NCBI GenBank assembly: GCA_964387685.1
Contig: CAYLXK010000015.1
Span: forward strand, 62,001 to 126,000
Direction: 5' to 3'
DNA: 64,000 nt
Origin: Bryobacter sp964387685
GTDB taxonomy: Bacteria > Acidobacteriota > Terriglobia > Bryobacterales > Bryobacteraceae
The notes under the pieces are model-generated. The model saw nothing but the letters and a program-made list of their open reading frames with translations. It made no database searches and was not told the origin of the DNA. Position numbers and translations under genes: made by a program. Shown one piece after another: positions 52,755 to 61,453 of the stretch. Numbering within the stretch: position 1 is the first letter of the stretch; each line of letters opens with the position of its first letter.

Positions 52755-53275
52755 CGGCTAGCCCGGTACTTGCGCAGCAATTCATAGAGCACTATAGCGC
52801 CGGAACTGGCGACGTTTAGCGAATGCTTCAGCCCCAGCATGGGGATCCTCACGAAGGTGTCGCACTGCGCCAGGAGTTCCGGCTGTACGCCGTCCACTTC
52901 GTGGCCAAAGAGCAAAAGTACGGGCCAGCGGGGACGCCAGTCAAAAAGGTCAACGGCCGTGACGGCAGTTTCCACGGCGGCGATTTCGTAGCCATCCCGG
53001 CTGAGCCTCTGGACGGCGCCAAGCGGATCGCGGCAGTCCACCCAGGGCACAGTCTCTTCGGCCCCAAGCGCGGTCTTGGCGATCGCGTTCTTGGGCGGCC
53101 TGGCCGTGATGCCGCTGAGATAGAGCCGCTCGAGGCCCGCGCCATCGGCTGTGCGAAAAAACGAGCCCACGTTATACATGCTCCGGACGTTATCGAGCAG
53201 CAGCGATACGGGCAGGGGGCCGATGCCGTCGTAGGCGGCGGCAAGCTGGGTGGCGCGAAAAGGAACGCGCTCCAT
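52751..53275 (-). CDS. SpoU/TrmH-family RNA methyltransferase
   Basis: A 174-residue SPOUT methyltransferase with the three SpoU motifs: LLLDNVRSMYNVGSFFRTAD, LLFGHEVDGVQPELLAQCD and IPMLGLKHSLNVASSGAIVL, which form the trefoil knot that binds S-adenosylmethionine. It lacks an N-terminal RNA-binding domain. Target (tRNA Gm18 or rRNA) is unclear. It lies 3 bases after the HD nuclease gene in the same direction. Confidence 0.92.
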   Translation of the reverse strand: MERVPFRATQLAAAYDGIGPLPVSLLLDNVRSMYNVGSFFRTADGAGLERLYLSGITARPPKNAIAKTALGAEETVPWVDCRDPLGAVQRLSRDGYEIAAVETAVTAVDLFDWRPRWPVLLLFGHEVDGVQPELLAQCDTFVRIPMLGLKHSLNVASSGAIVLYELLRKYRASR

Positions 53276-53278
53276 GAC

Positions 53279-54370
53279 CTAGCGCAGAGCCTGTTTCAAC
53301 TTGTCGGCGAAGGGGGATTTTGTCTCCTGACGCGTGGGCGCGGCGGCTGGCAAGGCGACTGCAGGCAACGCGCCGGCAGGCAGGTTGGGCGAGGGGGCGG
53401 GCAAGACCTCGCCTTCGAGAAACACGTCTTTCTTCAAGACGGGGCGCTCCAGGGAGGGCAGATAGGCCGTCCAGACCCCCGCTACGCTTCGGTCGCGCTT
53501 GACGGCCTGGCGCATGGCCTCGATCTTGGAATCGAGGTTGTCGATGTGGTGCAGCAGCATCGCCTCCAGGAACATCGGCGTCTTCGGGCTGCCGTATTCG
53601 AGCTCGCCGTGATGGCTCACGATCATGTGCTCCAGCAGCGTGCGAAGCCGGGGCGGGAAATCCGGCACCAGGCGGAGCTTGTCGTCCAGAACGCGCAGCA
53701 CGATAATAATGTGGCCCAGCAGTTGGCCTTCGTTGGAATAGCCGAAACTGCGCTCGTAGGTGAGTTCGTAAATCTTGCCCAGGTCGTGCAGCAGCACGCC
53801 GGCGAGCAGGAGGTCGAGATCGACGTCCGTGTAGTGAGAAGCGGCCAGGCGGCCAAGCTGGCATAGGCTCAGCACGTGTTCCAGTAAGCCCCCGATCCAG
53901 GCATGGTGGATCGATTTCGCCGCCGGAGCTATACGGTAGCGCTTGGCGATCTCGGGATCGTCCAAAAGGGCATTGAGCAACGCTTTCAGATGAACGTTCG
54001 AGAAGCTATCGACGACCGCGCGCAATTCGCGCCACATTTCGTCCAGGTCGCGGGCGGAGGCGGGAAAGAAATCCGCCAAATCCACTTCGGCGTCGGGAAC
54101 CCTTTGGAGCCGATGCACCGTAAGCTGCGGTTTGTTCTGAAATATTTGTAGCCGGCCCCGGATCTTCAGGAAATCGTCTTTCTCAAAGGAGTCGAGGATT
54201 TCCTCGACGTTGTCCCACATCTTGGCGTCGAGTTCGCCGCTGCGGTCGGCCAGGGTAAGCGATAGGTAGGGCTCGCCGGTTTTCTTCTGACGCACGTCTT
54301 TTGCCTGTACGAGGTAGACGCCCGTCGAATCCGAGTTGACCTGCAACTCGCACACGTAAGGACTTTTCAT
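53279..54370 (-). CDS. YhaM-like 3'-5' exoribonuclease (OB fold plus HD domain)
   Basis: A 363-residue protein started at MKSPYVCELQVNSD. The first 95 residues form an OB-fold (VRQKKTGEPYLSLTLADRSG, FLKIRGRLQIFQNKPQLTVH), followed by an HD phosphohydrolase domain with SIHHAWIGGLLEHVLSLCQ and LLHDLGKIYEL, and later HMIVSHHGELEYGSPKTPMF. This is the YhaM/CBF1 layout. The Pro/Ala-rich tail is unusual. It is followed by the SpoU gene, so an RNA-processing pair is plausible. Confidence 0.9.
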   Translation of the reverse strand: MKSPYVCELQVNSDSTGVYLVQAKDVRQKKTGEPYLSLTLADRSGELDAKMWDNVEEILDSFEKDDFLKIRGRLQIFQNKPQLTVHRLQRVPDAEVDLADFFPASARDLDEMWRELRAVVDSFSNVHLKALLNALLDDPEIAKRYRIAPAAKSIHHAWIGGLLEHVLSLCQLGRLAASHYTDVDLDLLLAGVLLHDLGKIYELTYERSFGYSNEGQLLGHIIIVLRVLDDKLRLVPDFPPRLRTLLEHMIVSHHGELEYGSPKTPMFLEAMLLHHIDNLDSKIEAMRQAVKRDRSVAGVWTAYLPSLERPVLKKDVFLEGEVLPAPSPNLPAGALPAVALPAAAPTRQETKSPFADKLKQALR

Positions 54371-54418
54371 GGACACGCTTCGCACGCCAAGGGACGAAAG
54401 GCCCCAGCGACGAAACTT

Positions 54419-55579
54419 CTATTGTCCCCCAACTTTTTCGGATTTTGAAGAGGCGCTGGTTTTCGTGCCCGGAATCGGTACGATCCACAGGGCGCGCTTC
54501 ATACGGCGGCGGCTAGCCACTTCCTCTTTGGATACCGTTTCCGGCTTCAACTGCGCCGGATCGGTCCAGGCCGTATTCTTACCGGGCGCGGCGCCGGAAT
54601 CGATGAAGCCATCCTTGATTTCCAGGAAAGCCTCGGTGCGGAGTTTCGTCAGGTACTCGCGCATCGCGGGCTGAAAGCGAGGCATATAGAGCTTTTCCAT
54701 GATCTCGTTTTCCACCTGTTCCAAAGCCGCCTGCCCCGCTGCATGTTTATCTTCAACACGCAAAATCAGAAAACCATTGGGCAGCTTGATGGGGTCGGTC
54801 ACCTGATTGCGGTTCAGCGCGAAGACGGCGTCTTCAATGGGCTTCGCCATCTGGCCCTTCTTCATCCAGCCCAAATCGCCTTCATCGCGAGCGCTGGGAG
54901 CGTCGGAAAACTCACGCACCAGATTGCCGAACTTCTCGTTCTTGCGGGCGCGGGCTACGGCGTCTTTCGCCTTTTTTTCGATGGCCGCGATTTCTTCGGG
55001 CTTCTTGTTTTCCGTGGAAAGCAGGATTTCGCGAATGTAGATTTCTTCTTCGCGGACGAAATCGGCCTTGTGCTCTTCGTAGTATTTCGCGACTTCTTCC
55101 TTCTTAATGTTGACCTTGCCGCTCACCTCCTGGCGCACCACCTTTTGGGTGATCATGTTGTTGCGCATCTCGCTTTTCCAGTCTTCAAAGGACTGGCCGG
55201 TCTGCTCCTGGATCATCCGGGCGAGGTCTTCCTGGTTAGCCACCTTGGTGCGAATCATCAGATCGGCGATGTACTTACTGACATCGGTATCGACGGAAAT
55301 GCTCGAATCCTTGCCTTTTTGCACCAGCAACAGATTGTCGATGCGGTCCCGCAGCAGATTCTTGTCCTGATCGTCGAGGGCTTGCTTAACCTGGGCCTCG
55401 TTTGCGCCGCGCGCCTTGAGTTCTTCCACCAGCATGCGGCGGCCGCGCGTAAGGTCGGCGGTGGTAATGATGTCGCCGTTGACTTTCGCGATGATTTGTT
55501 CGACAACCTTCACTTCCGCGGCAAAAACGGCACAGTGGGCCACGAGGGTGAGAACAGCTAAGGTATTGAGAATCCGCAT
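54419..55579 (-). CDS. SurA-like periplasmic chaperone / parvulin prolyl isomerase
   Basis: A 386-residue exported protein (signal MRILNTLAVLTLVAHCAVFA) with a SurA N-terminal helical domain (VEQIIAKVNGDIITTADLTR) and one parvulin domain (YIREILLSTENKKPEEIAAI, then FSDAPSARDEGDLGWMKKGQ and LPNGFLILRVEDKH). SurA proteins help outer-membrane proteins fold; only one PPIase domain is visible here, compared with two in E. coli. It has the same orientation as the YhaM-like gene 48 bases downstream. Confidence 0.92.
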   Translation of the reverse strand: MRILNTLAVLTLVAHCAVFAAEVKVVEQIIAKVNGDIITTADLTRGRRMLVEELKARGANEAQVKQALDDQDKNLLRDRIDNLLLVQKGKDSSISVDTDVSKYIADLMIRTKVANQEDLARMIQEQTGQSFEDWKSEMRNNMITQKVVRQEVSGKVNIKKEEVAKYYEEHKADFVREEEIYIREILLSTENKKPEEIAAIEKKAKDAVARARKNEKFGNLVREFSDAPSARDEGDLGWMKKGQMAKPIEDAVFALNRNQVTDPIKLPNGFLILRVEDKHAAGQAALEQVENEIMEKLYMPRFQPAMREYLTKLRTEAFLEIKDGFIDSGAAPGKNTAWTDPAQLKPETVSKEEVASRRRMKRALWIVPIPGTKTSASSKSEKVGGQ

Positions 55580-55609
55580 GTTTGGCTTTCCTCTTATTGT
55601 ATGCCTGCA

Positions 55610-56845
55610 CTAGGCATGATTGGAGGATGCACCCACTTGGCCAAACGAGGGAACGGCCGCGGACTGCCCCACCAGGAGCAGTTGCACCACGCCAATGTAG
55701 CGTTCTAGAAACGCGCCCTCGCAGTAGGCCAAATAGTAGTCCCACATGCGTAAAAAGACGTCGTCAAAGCCCAATTGGCGTACAGCAAGGGATTGCGCCT
55801 CAAAGTTTGTGCGCCATTGGTGAAGCGTCCGTGCGTAGTCCGCGCCGAAATAGTGGAGCCTATGTAGGTCAAGCCTCCCGGTCCGGGCCAGACTGCGTTG
55901 GATTTCGACGATGCTCGAAAGCTCTCCGCCCGGAAAGATATACTTCTGAATCCAATCCGTGCAGCGCAGGTAGCCGGGGTAGGCGCGCTCGTTCATGGTG
56001 ATGGTTTGCAGAAGCATGGCGCCGTCTGGCGCCAGCAGGCGATTGACGGCGGAAAAGAACTCGTCGTAGTGCTTGTGCCCCACGGCCTCGAACATTTCAA
56101 TCGAAACGCACTTGGAAAAGCGGCCGCGCAGATGGCGGTAATCTTCCAGCAGGATCGTAACCCGGTCCGCCAGTCCCGCCGCGGCAATGCGATGCCGGGC
56201 CAGTTCGAACTGCTCCCTGCTGATGGTAGTCGTGGTTACGCGGCAGCCATAGTGAGATGCGGCGTGCATCGCCAGTGCTCCCCAGCCGGAGCCAATCTCT
56301 AGCAGATGATCCTCCGGCGACAGGGCTAACTCCCGGCAGGCACGGTCGATCTTGTTGCGTTGCGCTTCTTCGAGGGACTCGTGGCCACTGAGCCAAAGCC
56401 CCGCCGAATAGGTCATCGTTGGATCGAGCCAAAGGCCAAAGAACTCGTTGGAGAGATCGTAGTGGCGGTGAATGTTGCCGCGGCTGCCGGAAACGGTGTT
56501 GTCGCGTCCCAGGTGCCGCAGCCGGTTCAGCCAGCCTGGCAGAGCCTTAAGCCAAACATTGGTGGAACCGATGGCATCTAAATTCCGCACCGCCAGGCGC
56601 ACCAGGCTCACGAGGTCCGGGCTACTCCAGTCTCCGGCCATGTAGGATTCGCCCATTCCGATTTCGCCGCCCAGGATAGCGGCCCGATAAAAAGCCGGGC
56701 TGCGAACTTCGATGAGCGCTTCGAGGCCGTCTGGGGCTTCCTCGCCATAGACGCTGAGCCCCCCGGCCTCGACCAAAGTAAGCCGCCCATGGCGCAACCG
56801 ATGCAGCAATTGATCAAAAAGCTTTCGCTCCAGGGAGGAACTCAT
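55610..56845 (-). CDS. cfa: Cyclopropane-fatty-acyl-phospholipid synthase-like methyltransferase
   Basis: A 411-residue S-adenosylmethionine enzyme of the Cfa family. The SAM motif is LLEIGSGWGALAMHAASHYG, preceded by IHRHYDLSNEFFGLWLDPTM and followed by VSIEMFEAVGHKHYDEFFSA and QTITMNERAYPGYLRCTDWI, all typical of Cfa. An N-terminal domain of about 100 residues resembles the lipid-binding part. It would methylate an unsaturated acyl chain in the membrane. It is the last gene of a minus-strand trio with DUF1365 and a flavin oxidoreductase and overlaps DUF1365 by 4 bases. Confidence 0.93.
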   Translation of the reverse strand: MSSSLERKLFDQLLHRLRHGRLTLVEAGGLSVYGEEAPDGLEALIEVRSPAFYRAAILGGEIGMGESYMAGDWSSPDLVSLVRLAVRNLDAIGSTNVWLKALPGWLNRLRHLGRDNTVSGSRGNIHRHYDLSNEFFGLWLDPTMTYSAGLWLSGHESLEEAQRNKIDRACRELALSPEDHLLEIGSGWGALAMHAASHYGCRVTTTTISREQFELARHRIAAAGLADRVTILLEDYRHLRGRFSKCVSIEMFEAVGHKHYDEFFSAVNRLLAPDGAMLLQTITMNERAYPGYLRCTDWIQKYIFPGGELSSIVEIQRSLARTGRLDLHRLHYFGADYARTLHQWRTNFEAQSLAVRQLGFDDVFLRMWDYYLAYCEGAFLERYIGVVQLLLVGQSAAVPSFGQVGASSNHA

Positions 56846-57609
56846 CGCAGACCTGTCCTTTTAGGATGCGGAACGTAGGGCACGCGCTTGAAAAATAGTT
56901 GCAGAGCCTGCCAGTGAATGGCGGTGATGACTCCGAGGGTGTGGAGGGGAAAGGCGGCCAGCGCTTGATGGAGGTGGGAACGGGTCCAGGGCTTCCAGTC
57001 CAAGGTCAAAGTCGCGTCGAAAAAGCGCTCGGAATTCTCACAGGTATCGATGTGCACGCACAAGCGCTGGCGGGTAGTGGAGAACGCGAAGCGATAGTCG
57101 TTATTGAGGCCATTAAAAGGCGATACGTAAAGACGTTTGGAGGCCCGATAGGCTCCCTGGGCGTCCCGGTTGCCTGGATGGAGCCAATAGGTATAGCGCT
57201 CGCCGAAAGTACTGTGGACATCGGCGGCGATCATTTCGATTTCGCCCGCCACGCCGCAGCAATAGAAAAGAGAAATGGGATTGAAATTGTAGCCCAAATA
57301 GCGGAGGTTGGTAAGCAGAAAGATGCTTCCGCTGGGCAGCGCCAATCCTTCCGCGGCGGCGGAAGCCGCCAGCTTCGCGCGCAGGTCTCCGGAAGCGGGC
57401 TGCAGGTGGTCGGGCGAATGGAAGGAAAGTACATTGAAACGTTCGTAGGAAGTGAACGGCGAGATTTCGAGCATTGAGGGAATACGGTCGATATCGAGCA
57501 GCGTAAAGAAAATCGGATAGACGAACTCGTGCTTGGCCGGCTGTATGCGGCGATGACGAATCGTACCGGTGCAGATACCGGGCGCGAGCGGCTCTACAGA
57601 ATCGCGCAT
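56842..57609 (-). CDS. DUF1365 family protein
   Basis: A 255-residue DUF1365 protein: ICTGTIRHRRIQPAKHEFVY, LTNLRYLGYNFNPISLFYCC and LYVSPFNGLNNDYRFAFSTT are diagnostic. The family has no firmly known activity but is nearly always beside Cfa and an FAD oxidoreductase, as here. It overlaps both neighbours (4 bases with cfa, 16 bases with the oxidoreductase), so the three are made together. Confidence 0.92.
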   Translation of the reverse strand: MRDSVEPLAPGICTGTIRHRRIQPAKHEFVYPIFFTLLDIDRIPSMLEISPFTSYERFNVLSFHSPDHLQPASGDLRAKLAASAAAEGLALPSGSIFLLTNLRYLGYNFNPISLFYCCGVAGEIEMIAADVHSTFGERYTYWLHPGNRDAQGAYRASKRLYVSPFNGLNNDYRFAFSTTRQRLCVHIDTCENSERFFDATLTLDWKPWTRSHLHQALAAFPLHTLGVITAIHWQALQLFFKRVPYVPHPKRTGLR

Positions 57610-58850
57610 TCCACTCCGAGCGCCTGGGCTACACGCAGTGCGCTCTTGTAGCCGTCTTCATGAAAGCCGTAGCCCCAATAGGCTCCGCAGAAACTGACGT
57701 GCCGGCGCCCGCTGATTTCCGCCCAGCGTTGCTGTGCCCGCATGGCCGCGAGGTTGTAGAGGGGATGTTGATAGGTCATGCGGCGTAAGATGCGGTTGGC
57801 GTCGATGCGGGAGGTAGAGTTGAGCGTAACAAGATAGCGTTCCCGCGTGGGAATCCGCTGCAGGCGGTTCATATCGTAGGTTAGGGTGGCGGGAGCCCCG
57901 TGATCGGGCGGAACGAAATAGTTCCAGCTTGCGCGGGCGGCGAGGCGGCGCGGCAAAAGACTTTCGTCCGTGTGCAGAACCGCGTCGTTGGTGGTGGTTC
58001 GGAACGCCATCAGCACCTCTCGCTCGGCCATATCGGCATCGCTCAACATGGTTAGGGCCTGTGGCCCATGCGCGGCGATTACGGCATGATCGAAATGCGC
58101 TTCTTCGTGCGCGGGCGTTTTCAAAATCACTCCTTCCCCTTGCCGACGTAAAGACACAATCCCGGCATTGGTGTATACGCGGTCCGCCAACGGCTGGATT
58201 AGTTTCGGAATATAGACGCTGGACCCACCCCGGAGAACCTTCCATTGAGGATGGCCCTGAAGCGTCAAGAGTCCGTGATTGTGAAAGAAACGAATCACGG
58301 AAGCGGCCGGAAAATCCATGACTTTAGCGGGAGCGGTGGACCAGATCGCGGCGATAGTCGGATAGAGATAGTAGTCGCGAAATATGGAACTATAGCCGCG
58401 CCGCTGGATAAAAGTTCCCAGGAGTGTGCTCTCCTCGGCGGACGCGGAAAGCAGAGCCAGTGCCTCGCGATTGAAGCGCAAGATATCGGCCAGCAGGCGC
58501 CATTGCGATGGCGCGAAAATGCGGTCGCGCTTGGCGAAAAAACCATTGAGCCCGTTGCTGGAATACTCAAAGCGGCCCCCCTTGGCCGTGACGCCCCAAC
58601 TCATTTCGCTGCCTAGACTTTCCACACCCAGTTCTTGGAATAGGCGGATCAAATTAGGATAGGTCCGGTCGTTGTGGACGATGAACCCGCTATCGATCGG
58701 CCATACGCCCTGCGAGGTTTGAATTAGATGGGTATGCGTGTGCCCGCCTAGTTGGCCATTCTTCTCGAAGAGGTGAACCTCATGCCGCCGGCTGAGCAGC
58801 CATGCGACTGAAAGTCCCGAAATCCCGCTCCCGATTACCGCTATGCGCAT
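57594..58850 (-). CDS. Flavin-dependent amine-oxidase-like oxidoreductase of the Cfa cluster
   Basis: A 418-residue protein with an N-terminal FAD motif (RIAVIGSGISGLSVAWLLSR, EVHLFEKNGQLGGHTHT) and the sequences IDSGFIVHNDRTYPNLIRLF and the C-terminal SFCGAYWGYGFHEDGYKSAL typical of the NAD/FAD-binding proteins in Cfa/DUF1365 clusters. A relative in Rhodobacter belongs to the singlet-oxygen (ChrR) regulon, and genes of that cluster take part in making furan fatty acids; a lipid desaturation or oxidation role here is inference. It is the first gene of the minus-strand arm. Confidence 0.9.
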   Translation of the reverse strand: MRIAVIGSGISGLSVAWLLSRRHEVHLFEKNGQLGGHTHTHLIQTSQGVWPIDSGFIVHNDRTYPNLIRLFQELGVESLGSEMSWGVTAKGGRFEYSSNGLNGFFAKRDRIFAPSQWRLLADILRFNREALALLSASAEESTLLGTFIQRRGYSSIFRDYYLYPTIAAIWSTAPAKVMDFPAASVIRFFHNHGLLTLQGHPQWKVLRGGSSVYIPKLIQPLADRVYTNAGIVSLRRQGEGVILKTPAHEEAHFDHAVIAAHGPQALTMLSDADMAEREVLMAFRTTTNDAVLHTDESLLPRRLAARASWNYFVPPDHGAPATLTYDMNRLQRIPTRERYLVTLNSTSRIDANRILRRMTYQHPLYNLAAMRAQQRWAEISGRRHVSFCGAYWGYGFHEDGYKSALRVAQALGVECAIL

Positions 58851-58859
58851 CCGAACGTT

Positions 58860-59195
58860 ATGCGCAGTCTAATGATTTTTTTCTTCGGCGTCATCTTTAT
58901 CGCGATGATTACGATCACGGCGCGGGCGAGTTTAGAGATGCCGATCTGGCAAGCCTTCGATACTTTTGGGGCTCATCCGTGGGCCGTCGCTACGTTGTGG
59001 GATGCCTATTTTGGCTTCCTGACTTTTTATGTTTGGGTGGCCTGGAAGGAAACCCGCTGGAGCGGCCGGATGCTGTGGTTTCTGCTGGTGATGGCCCTGG
59101 GGAACATTTCGATGAGCCTTTACGTCTTGCTGGAATTGCGGAAAATGCCCAAAGACGCACCCCTCGCCTGGGTCCTTACAAGCCGGAATGAATAA
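58860..59195 (+). CDS. DUF1475-like small membrane protein
   Basis: A 111-residue protein with three hydrophobic segments (MIFFFGVIFIAMITITARAS, LWDAYFGFLTFYVWVAW, MLWFLLVMALGNISMSLYVL) and the spacing seen in DUF1475 proteins that occur in Cfa clusters. It opens the plus-strand arm, only 9 bases from the divergent oxidoreductase start, so both arms must share a very compact promoter or be read from promoters inside coding sequence. Function unknown. Confidence 0.7.
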   Translation: MRSLMIFFFGVIFIAMITITARASLEMPIWQAFDTFGAHPWAVATLWDAYFGFLTFYVWVAWKETRWSGRMLWFLLVMALGNISMSLYVLLELRKMPKDAPLAWVLTSRNE

Positions 59196-59646
59196 AGTTT
59201 CCCTGCACCTGCGCAAGCTTCTGCTCAGCGGGGGCAGTCCGGAGAGGCTTGCCGCCTCCATCACCGCAGCCCTGCTGACCGGCACTTTCCCCGTCCTGGG
59301 TAGTACCACGATCCTAACCGCAACCACGGCGCTCACCTTGCGCCTGAATCTGCCCTTGATGCAGACGATCAACTATTGCGTCTACCCTCTGCAGCTGCTG
59401 CTCTATTTGCCGCTGCTTCTGCTGGGAGCCTCCCTGCTGGACCCGTCTCAATCGAAATTGACGATCCAAGGCGTGTGGGGCCTGATGCGCGCCGACCTGA
59501 CCGGGGCCGTCCGCCAGCTTTTCTGGGCGAACCTGGGGGCGATCCTGATTTGGGCTTGTGTAGCTTTCCCTGCAGCGGCCCTGATTTTCCTGGCGCTGCG
59601 CCGGCTCATGCGAAACTTGCACAATAAGTACTCGCCCAGCGCATGA
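59188..59646 (+). CDS. DUF2062-like membrane protein
   Basis: A 152-residue protein with three to four hydrophobic segments. The run LLTGTFPVLGSTTILTATTA, then LRLNLPLMQTINYCVYPLQL has the 'GxFP-xxG... RxN.P' layout of DUF2062. It overlaps the preceding gene by 8 bases and the next by 4 bases. Role unknown; in this setting it may help hold the lipid-modifying enzymes at the membrane, which is speculation. Confidence 0.65.
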   Translation: MNKVSLHLRKLLLSGGSPERLAASITAALLTGTFPVLGSTTILTATTALTLRLNLPLMQTINYCVYPLQLLLYLPLLLLGASLLDPSQSKLTIQGVWGLMRADLTGAVRQLFWANLGAILIWACVAFPAAALIFLALRRLMRNLHNKYSPSA

Positions 59647-60443
59647 GCCCCTTCCCCGTCCAAGAGCTTCTCTTCCAAGGCAGCCAAGCCGTTGTTTTTT
59701 GCGCCGCATGGATGACGCTGCTTTGGCTCCTGCACTTCCCACTCAAGAACGCGGCCATCGTGGATTTGGGCTGGCCTTTGGGCATCGCGGCCTCGAGCCT
59801 GATCTACGCCTGGTACGGTAATGGACTGCTGGAGCGGCGGTGGCTGATCGCCAGCATGGTTCTGATTTGGGCCATCCGGCTCTCGGGTCATCTGCTCTTT
59901 AGCAGGCTCGTTGGGAAAGCGGAGGAAGGACGCTACCAGGAGCTGCGGAAGAGCTGGGCGCCGGGCGTGTGGTGGAAGTTTTTCGTATTCTTCCAGGTGC
60001 AGGCGCTGAGTTGTGTCGTACTCTCCCTTCCCATGTTCCTGGCTTGCGGCAATGGACAGGAAGGCCTGAGCTGGGTGGAAAAAACGGCCGCCGCACTTTG
60101 GGTGATCGCGCTCAGTGGCGAAGCCATCGCGGATTCCCAATTGGCCCGCTTCAAAGGGGCAAGCGCCAATCAGGGCAAGGTCTGCCGCGAGGGCCTCTGG
60201 GGTTGGAGCCGGCACCCCAACTACTTTTTCGAGTGGCTTGTTTGGGTCAGCTACGCGATCTACGCGCTGCCCGCGCCCTGGGGATTTTTGGGTCTGCTGT
60301 CGCCCGCGCTCATCTATCACTTTGTGAACAATGTGACGGGCATTCCACCTACCGAGGCGCAAGCCCTGCGCAGTAAGGGCGAAGAGTACTCCGGCTACCA
60401 GCGCGACGTAAGCGCCTTCTGGCTCGTGCCGCCTAAAAGCTGA
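59643..60443 (+). CDS. DUF1295 (steroid 5-alpha-reductase-like) membrane protein
   Basis: A 266-residue protein with about six membrane segments. The C-terminal GLWGWSRHPNYFFEWLVWVS is the signature of DUF1295 and related membrane reductases and methyltransferases (isoprenylcysteine methyltransferase/ergosterol-reductase fold), with the RYQELRKSWAP loop upstream. It could reduce or methylate a lipid double bond; activity is unproven. It overlaps DUF2062-like by 4 bases and shares one base with the next gene. Confidence 0.88.
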   Translation: MSPFPVQELLFQGSQAVVFCAAWMTLLWLLHFPLKNAAIVDLGWPLGIAASSLIYAWYGNGLLERRWLIASMVLIWAIRLSGHLLFSRLVGKAEEGRYQELRKSWAPGVWWKFFVFFQVQALSCVVLSLPMFLACGNGQEGLSWVEKTAAALWVIALSGEAIADSQLARFKGASANQGKVCREGLWGWSRHPNYFFEWLVWVSYAIYALPAPWGFLGLLSPALIYHFVNNVTGIPPTEAQALRSKGEEYSGYQRDVSAFWLVPPKS

Positions 60444-61453
60444 TGGCAGCCCTCCACGAAGTCTGGCTGGACCGTGGATGGCTCCCCGACGCCGCCTTGC
60501 GCTGGGGAATTCGCCGGCAGTTGGCCCAGCGGCTGATCGAAGCCGCCCGCTTTGATCAGGAGGCGTGGGCGCAGTCGCTGCGCCACGCCCCGCTTGCTTT
60601 CGCCACCGACCAGGCGAACTCTCAGCACTATGAAGTGCCCACCGATTTTTTTCTGCACTGCCTGGGGCCTCGTCGCAAGTACTCCTGCGCTTTTTATGAA
60701 ACGGGCCGCGAAAGCCTGGCCGAGGCCGAAGAGGCAATGCTAGCCAAGACCTGCGCGGCTGCCGAATTGGCGGACGGGCAGAGCATTCTTGAATTGGGTT
60801 GCGGCTGGGGATCGCTCTCGCTGTGGATGGCCGAACGATTTCCGGCGTCCCGAATTGTCGCGGTGTCGAATTCGCGCACCCAAAAGGAATTCATCGACCG
60901 CGAAGCCGCCCAACACGGTTTTCGCAATCTCGAGATACGCACGGCCAACATGGTCGACTTCGATCCGCACCAGACCTTTGATCGCGTGGTGAGCGTCGAA
61001 ATGTTCGAACACATGCGCAATTACGAAGAGCTGCTGCGGCGCATCGCCGCTTGGCTCCATCCCGGCGGGCTGCTCTTCGTCCACGTCTTCGCCCACCGCC
61101 AATTCGCCTATCCTTTTAACTCCCAGGACCCGAATGACTGGATGGCCAGGTATTTCTTTGCCGGCGGGCAGATGCCCTCGGCGGACCTGCTCACGCGCTT
61201 CCAGGCGGAGCTTCGCCTGCGTGACCAAACCTGGATCGACGGAAGGCACTATGCTCGCACCTGCGAAGATTGGCTGCGGAATATGGACGCGCACCCCGAC
61301 GCCATTCGGCCCCTATTTAGCGCTTGCTATGGAAAGGGGGAAGAGACCAAGTGGATCAACCGTTGGCGCGTCTTTTTTCTGGCCTGCGCGGAGCTTTTCG
61401 CGTACCGTGAAGGTAAGGAGTGGGGAGTTTGTCATTACCGATTCGTGAAGTGA
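60443..61453 (+). CDS. Cfa-like / CNMT-like SAM-dependent methyltransferase
   Basis: A 336-residue methyltransferase distinct from the Cfa at 55.6 kb. SAM motif ILELGCGWGSLSLWMAERFP, then IVAVSNSRTQKEFIDREA, VVSVEMFEHMRNYEELLRRI, GGLLFVHVFAHRQFAYPF and NDWMARYFFAGGQMPSADLL. This combination fits the Cfa subfamily related to coclaurine N-methyltransferase that sits in DUF1295/Cfa clusters. Its product would be a methylated acyl chain, by inference. It starts on the last base of the DUF1295 stop (TGATG). Confidence 0.9.
   Translation: MAALHEVWLDRGWLPDAALRWGIRRQLAQRLIEAARFDQEAWAQSLRHAPLAFATDQANSQHYEVPTDFFLHCLGPRRKYSCAFYETGRESLAEAEEAMLAKTCAAAELADGQSILELGCGWGSLSLWMAERFPASRIVAVSNSRTQKEFIDREAAQHGFRNLEIRTANMVDFDPHQTFDRVVSVEMFEHMRNYEELLRRIAAWLHPGGLLFVHVFAHRQFAYPFNSQDPNDWMARYFFAGGQMPSADLLTRFQAELRLRDQTWIDGRHYARTCEDWLRNMDAHPDAIRPLFSACYGKGEETKWINRWRVFFLACAELFAYREGKEWGVCHYRFVK

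Noticed and set aside
59448..60737. 429-codon minus-strand frame across the lipid island
   Set aside because: It lies opposite three well-supported plus-strand genes (DUF2062-like, DUF1295, methyltransferase) and shows no recognisable domain.
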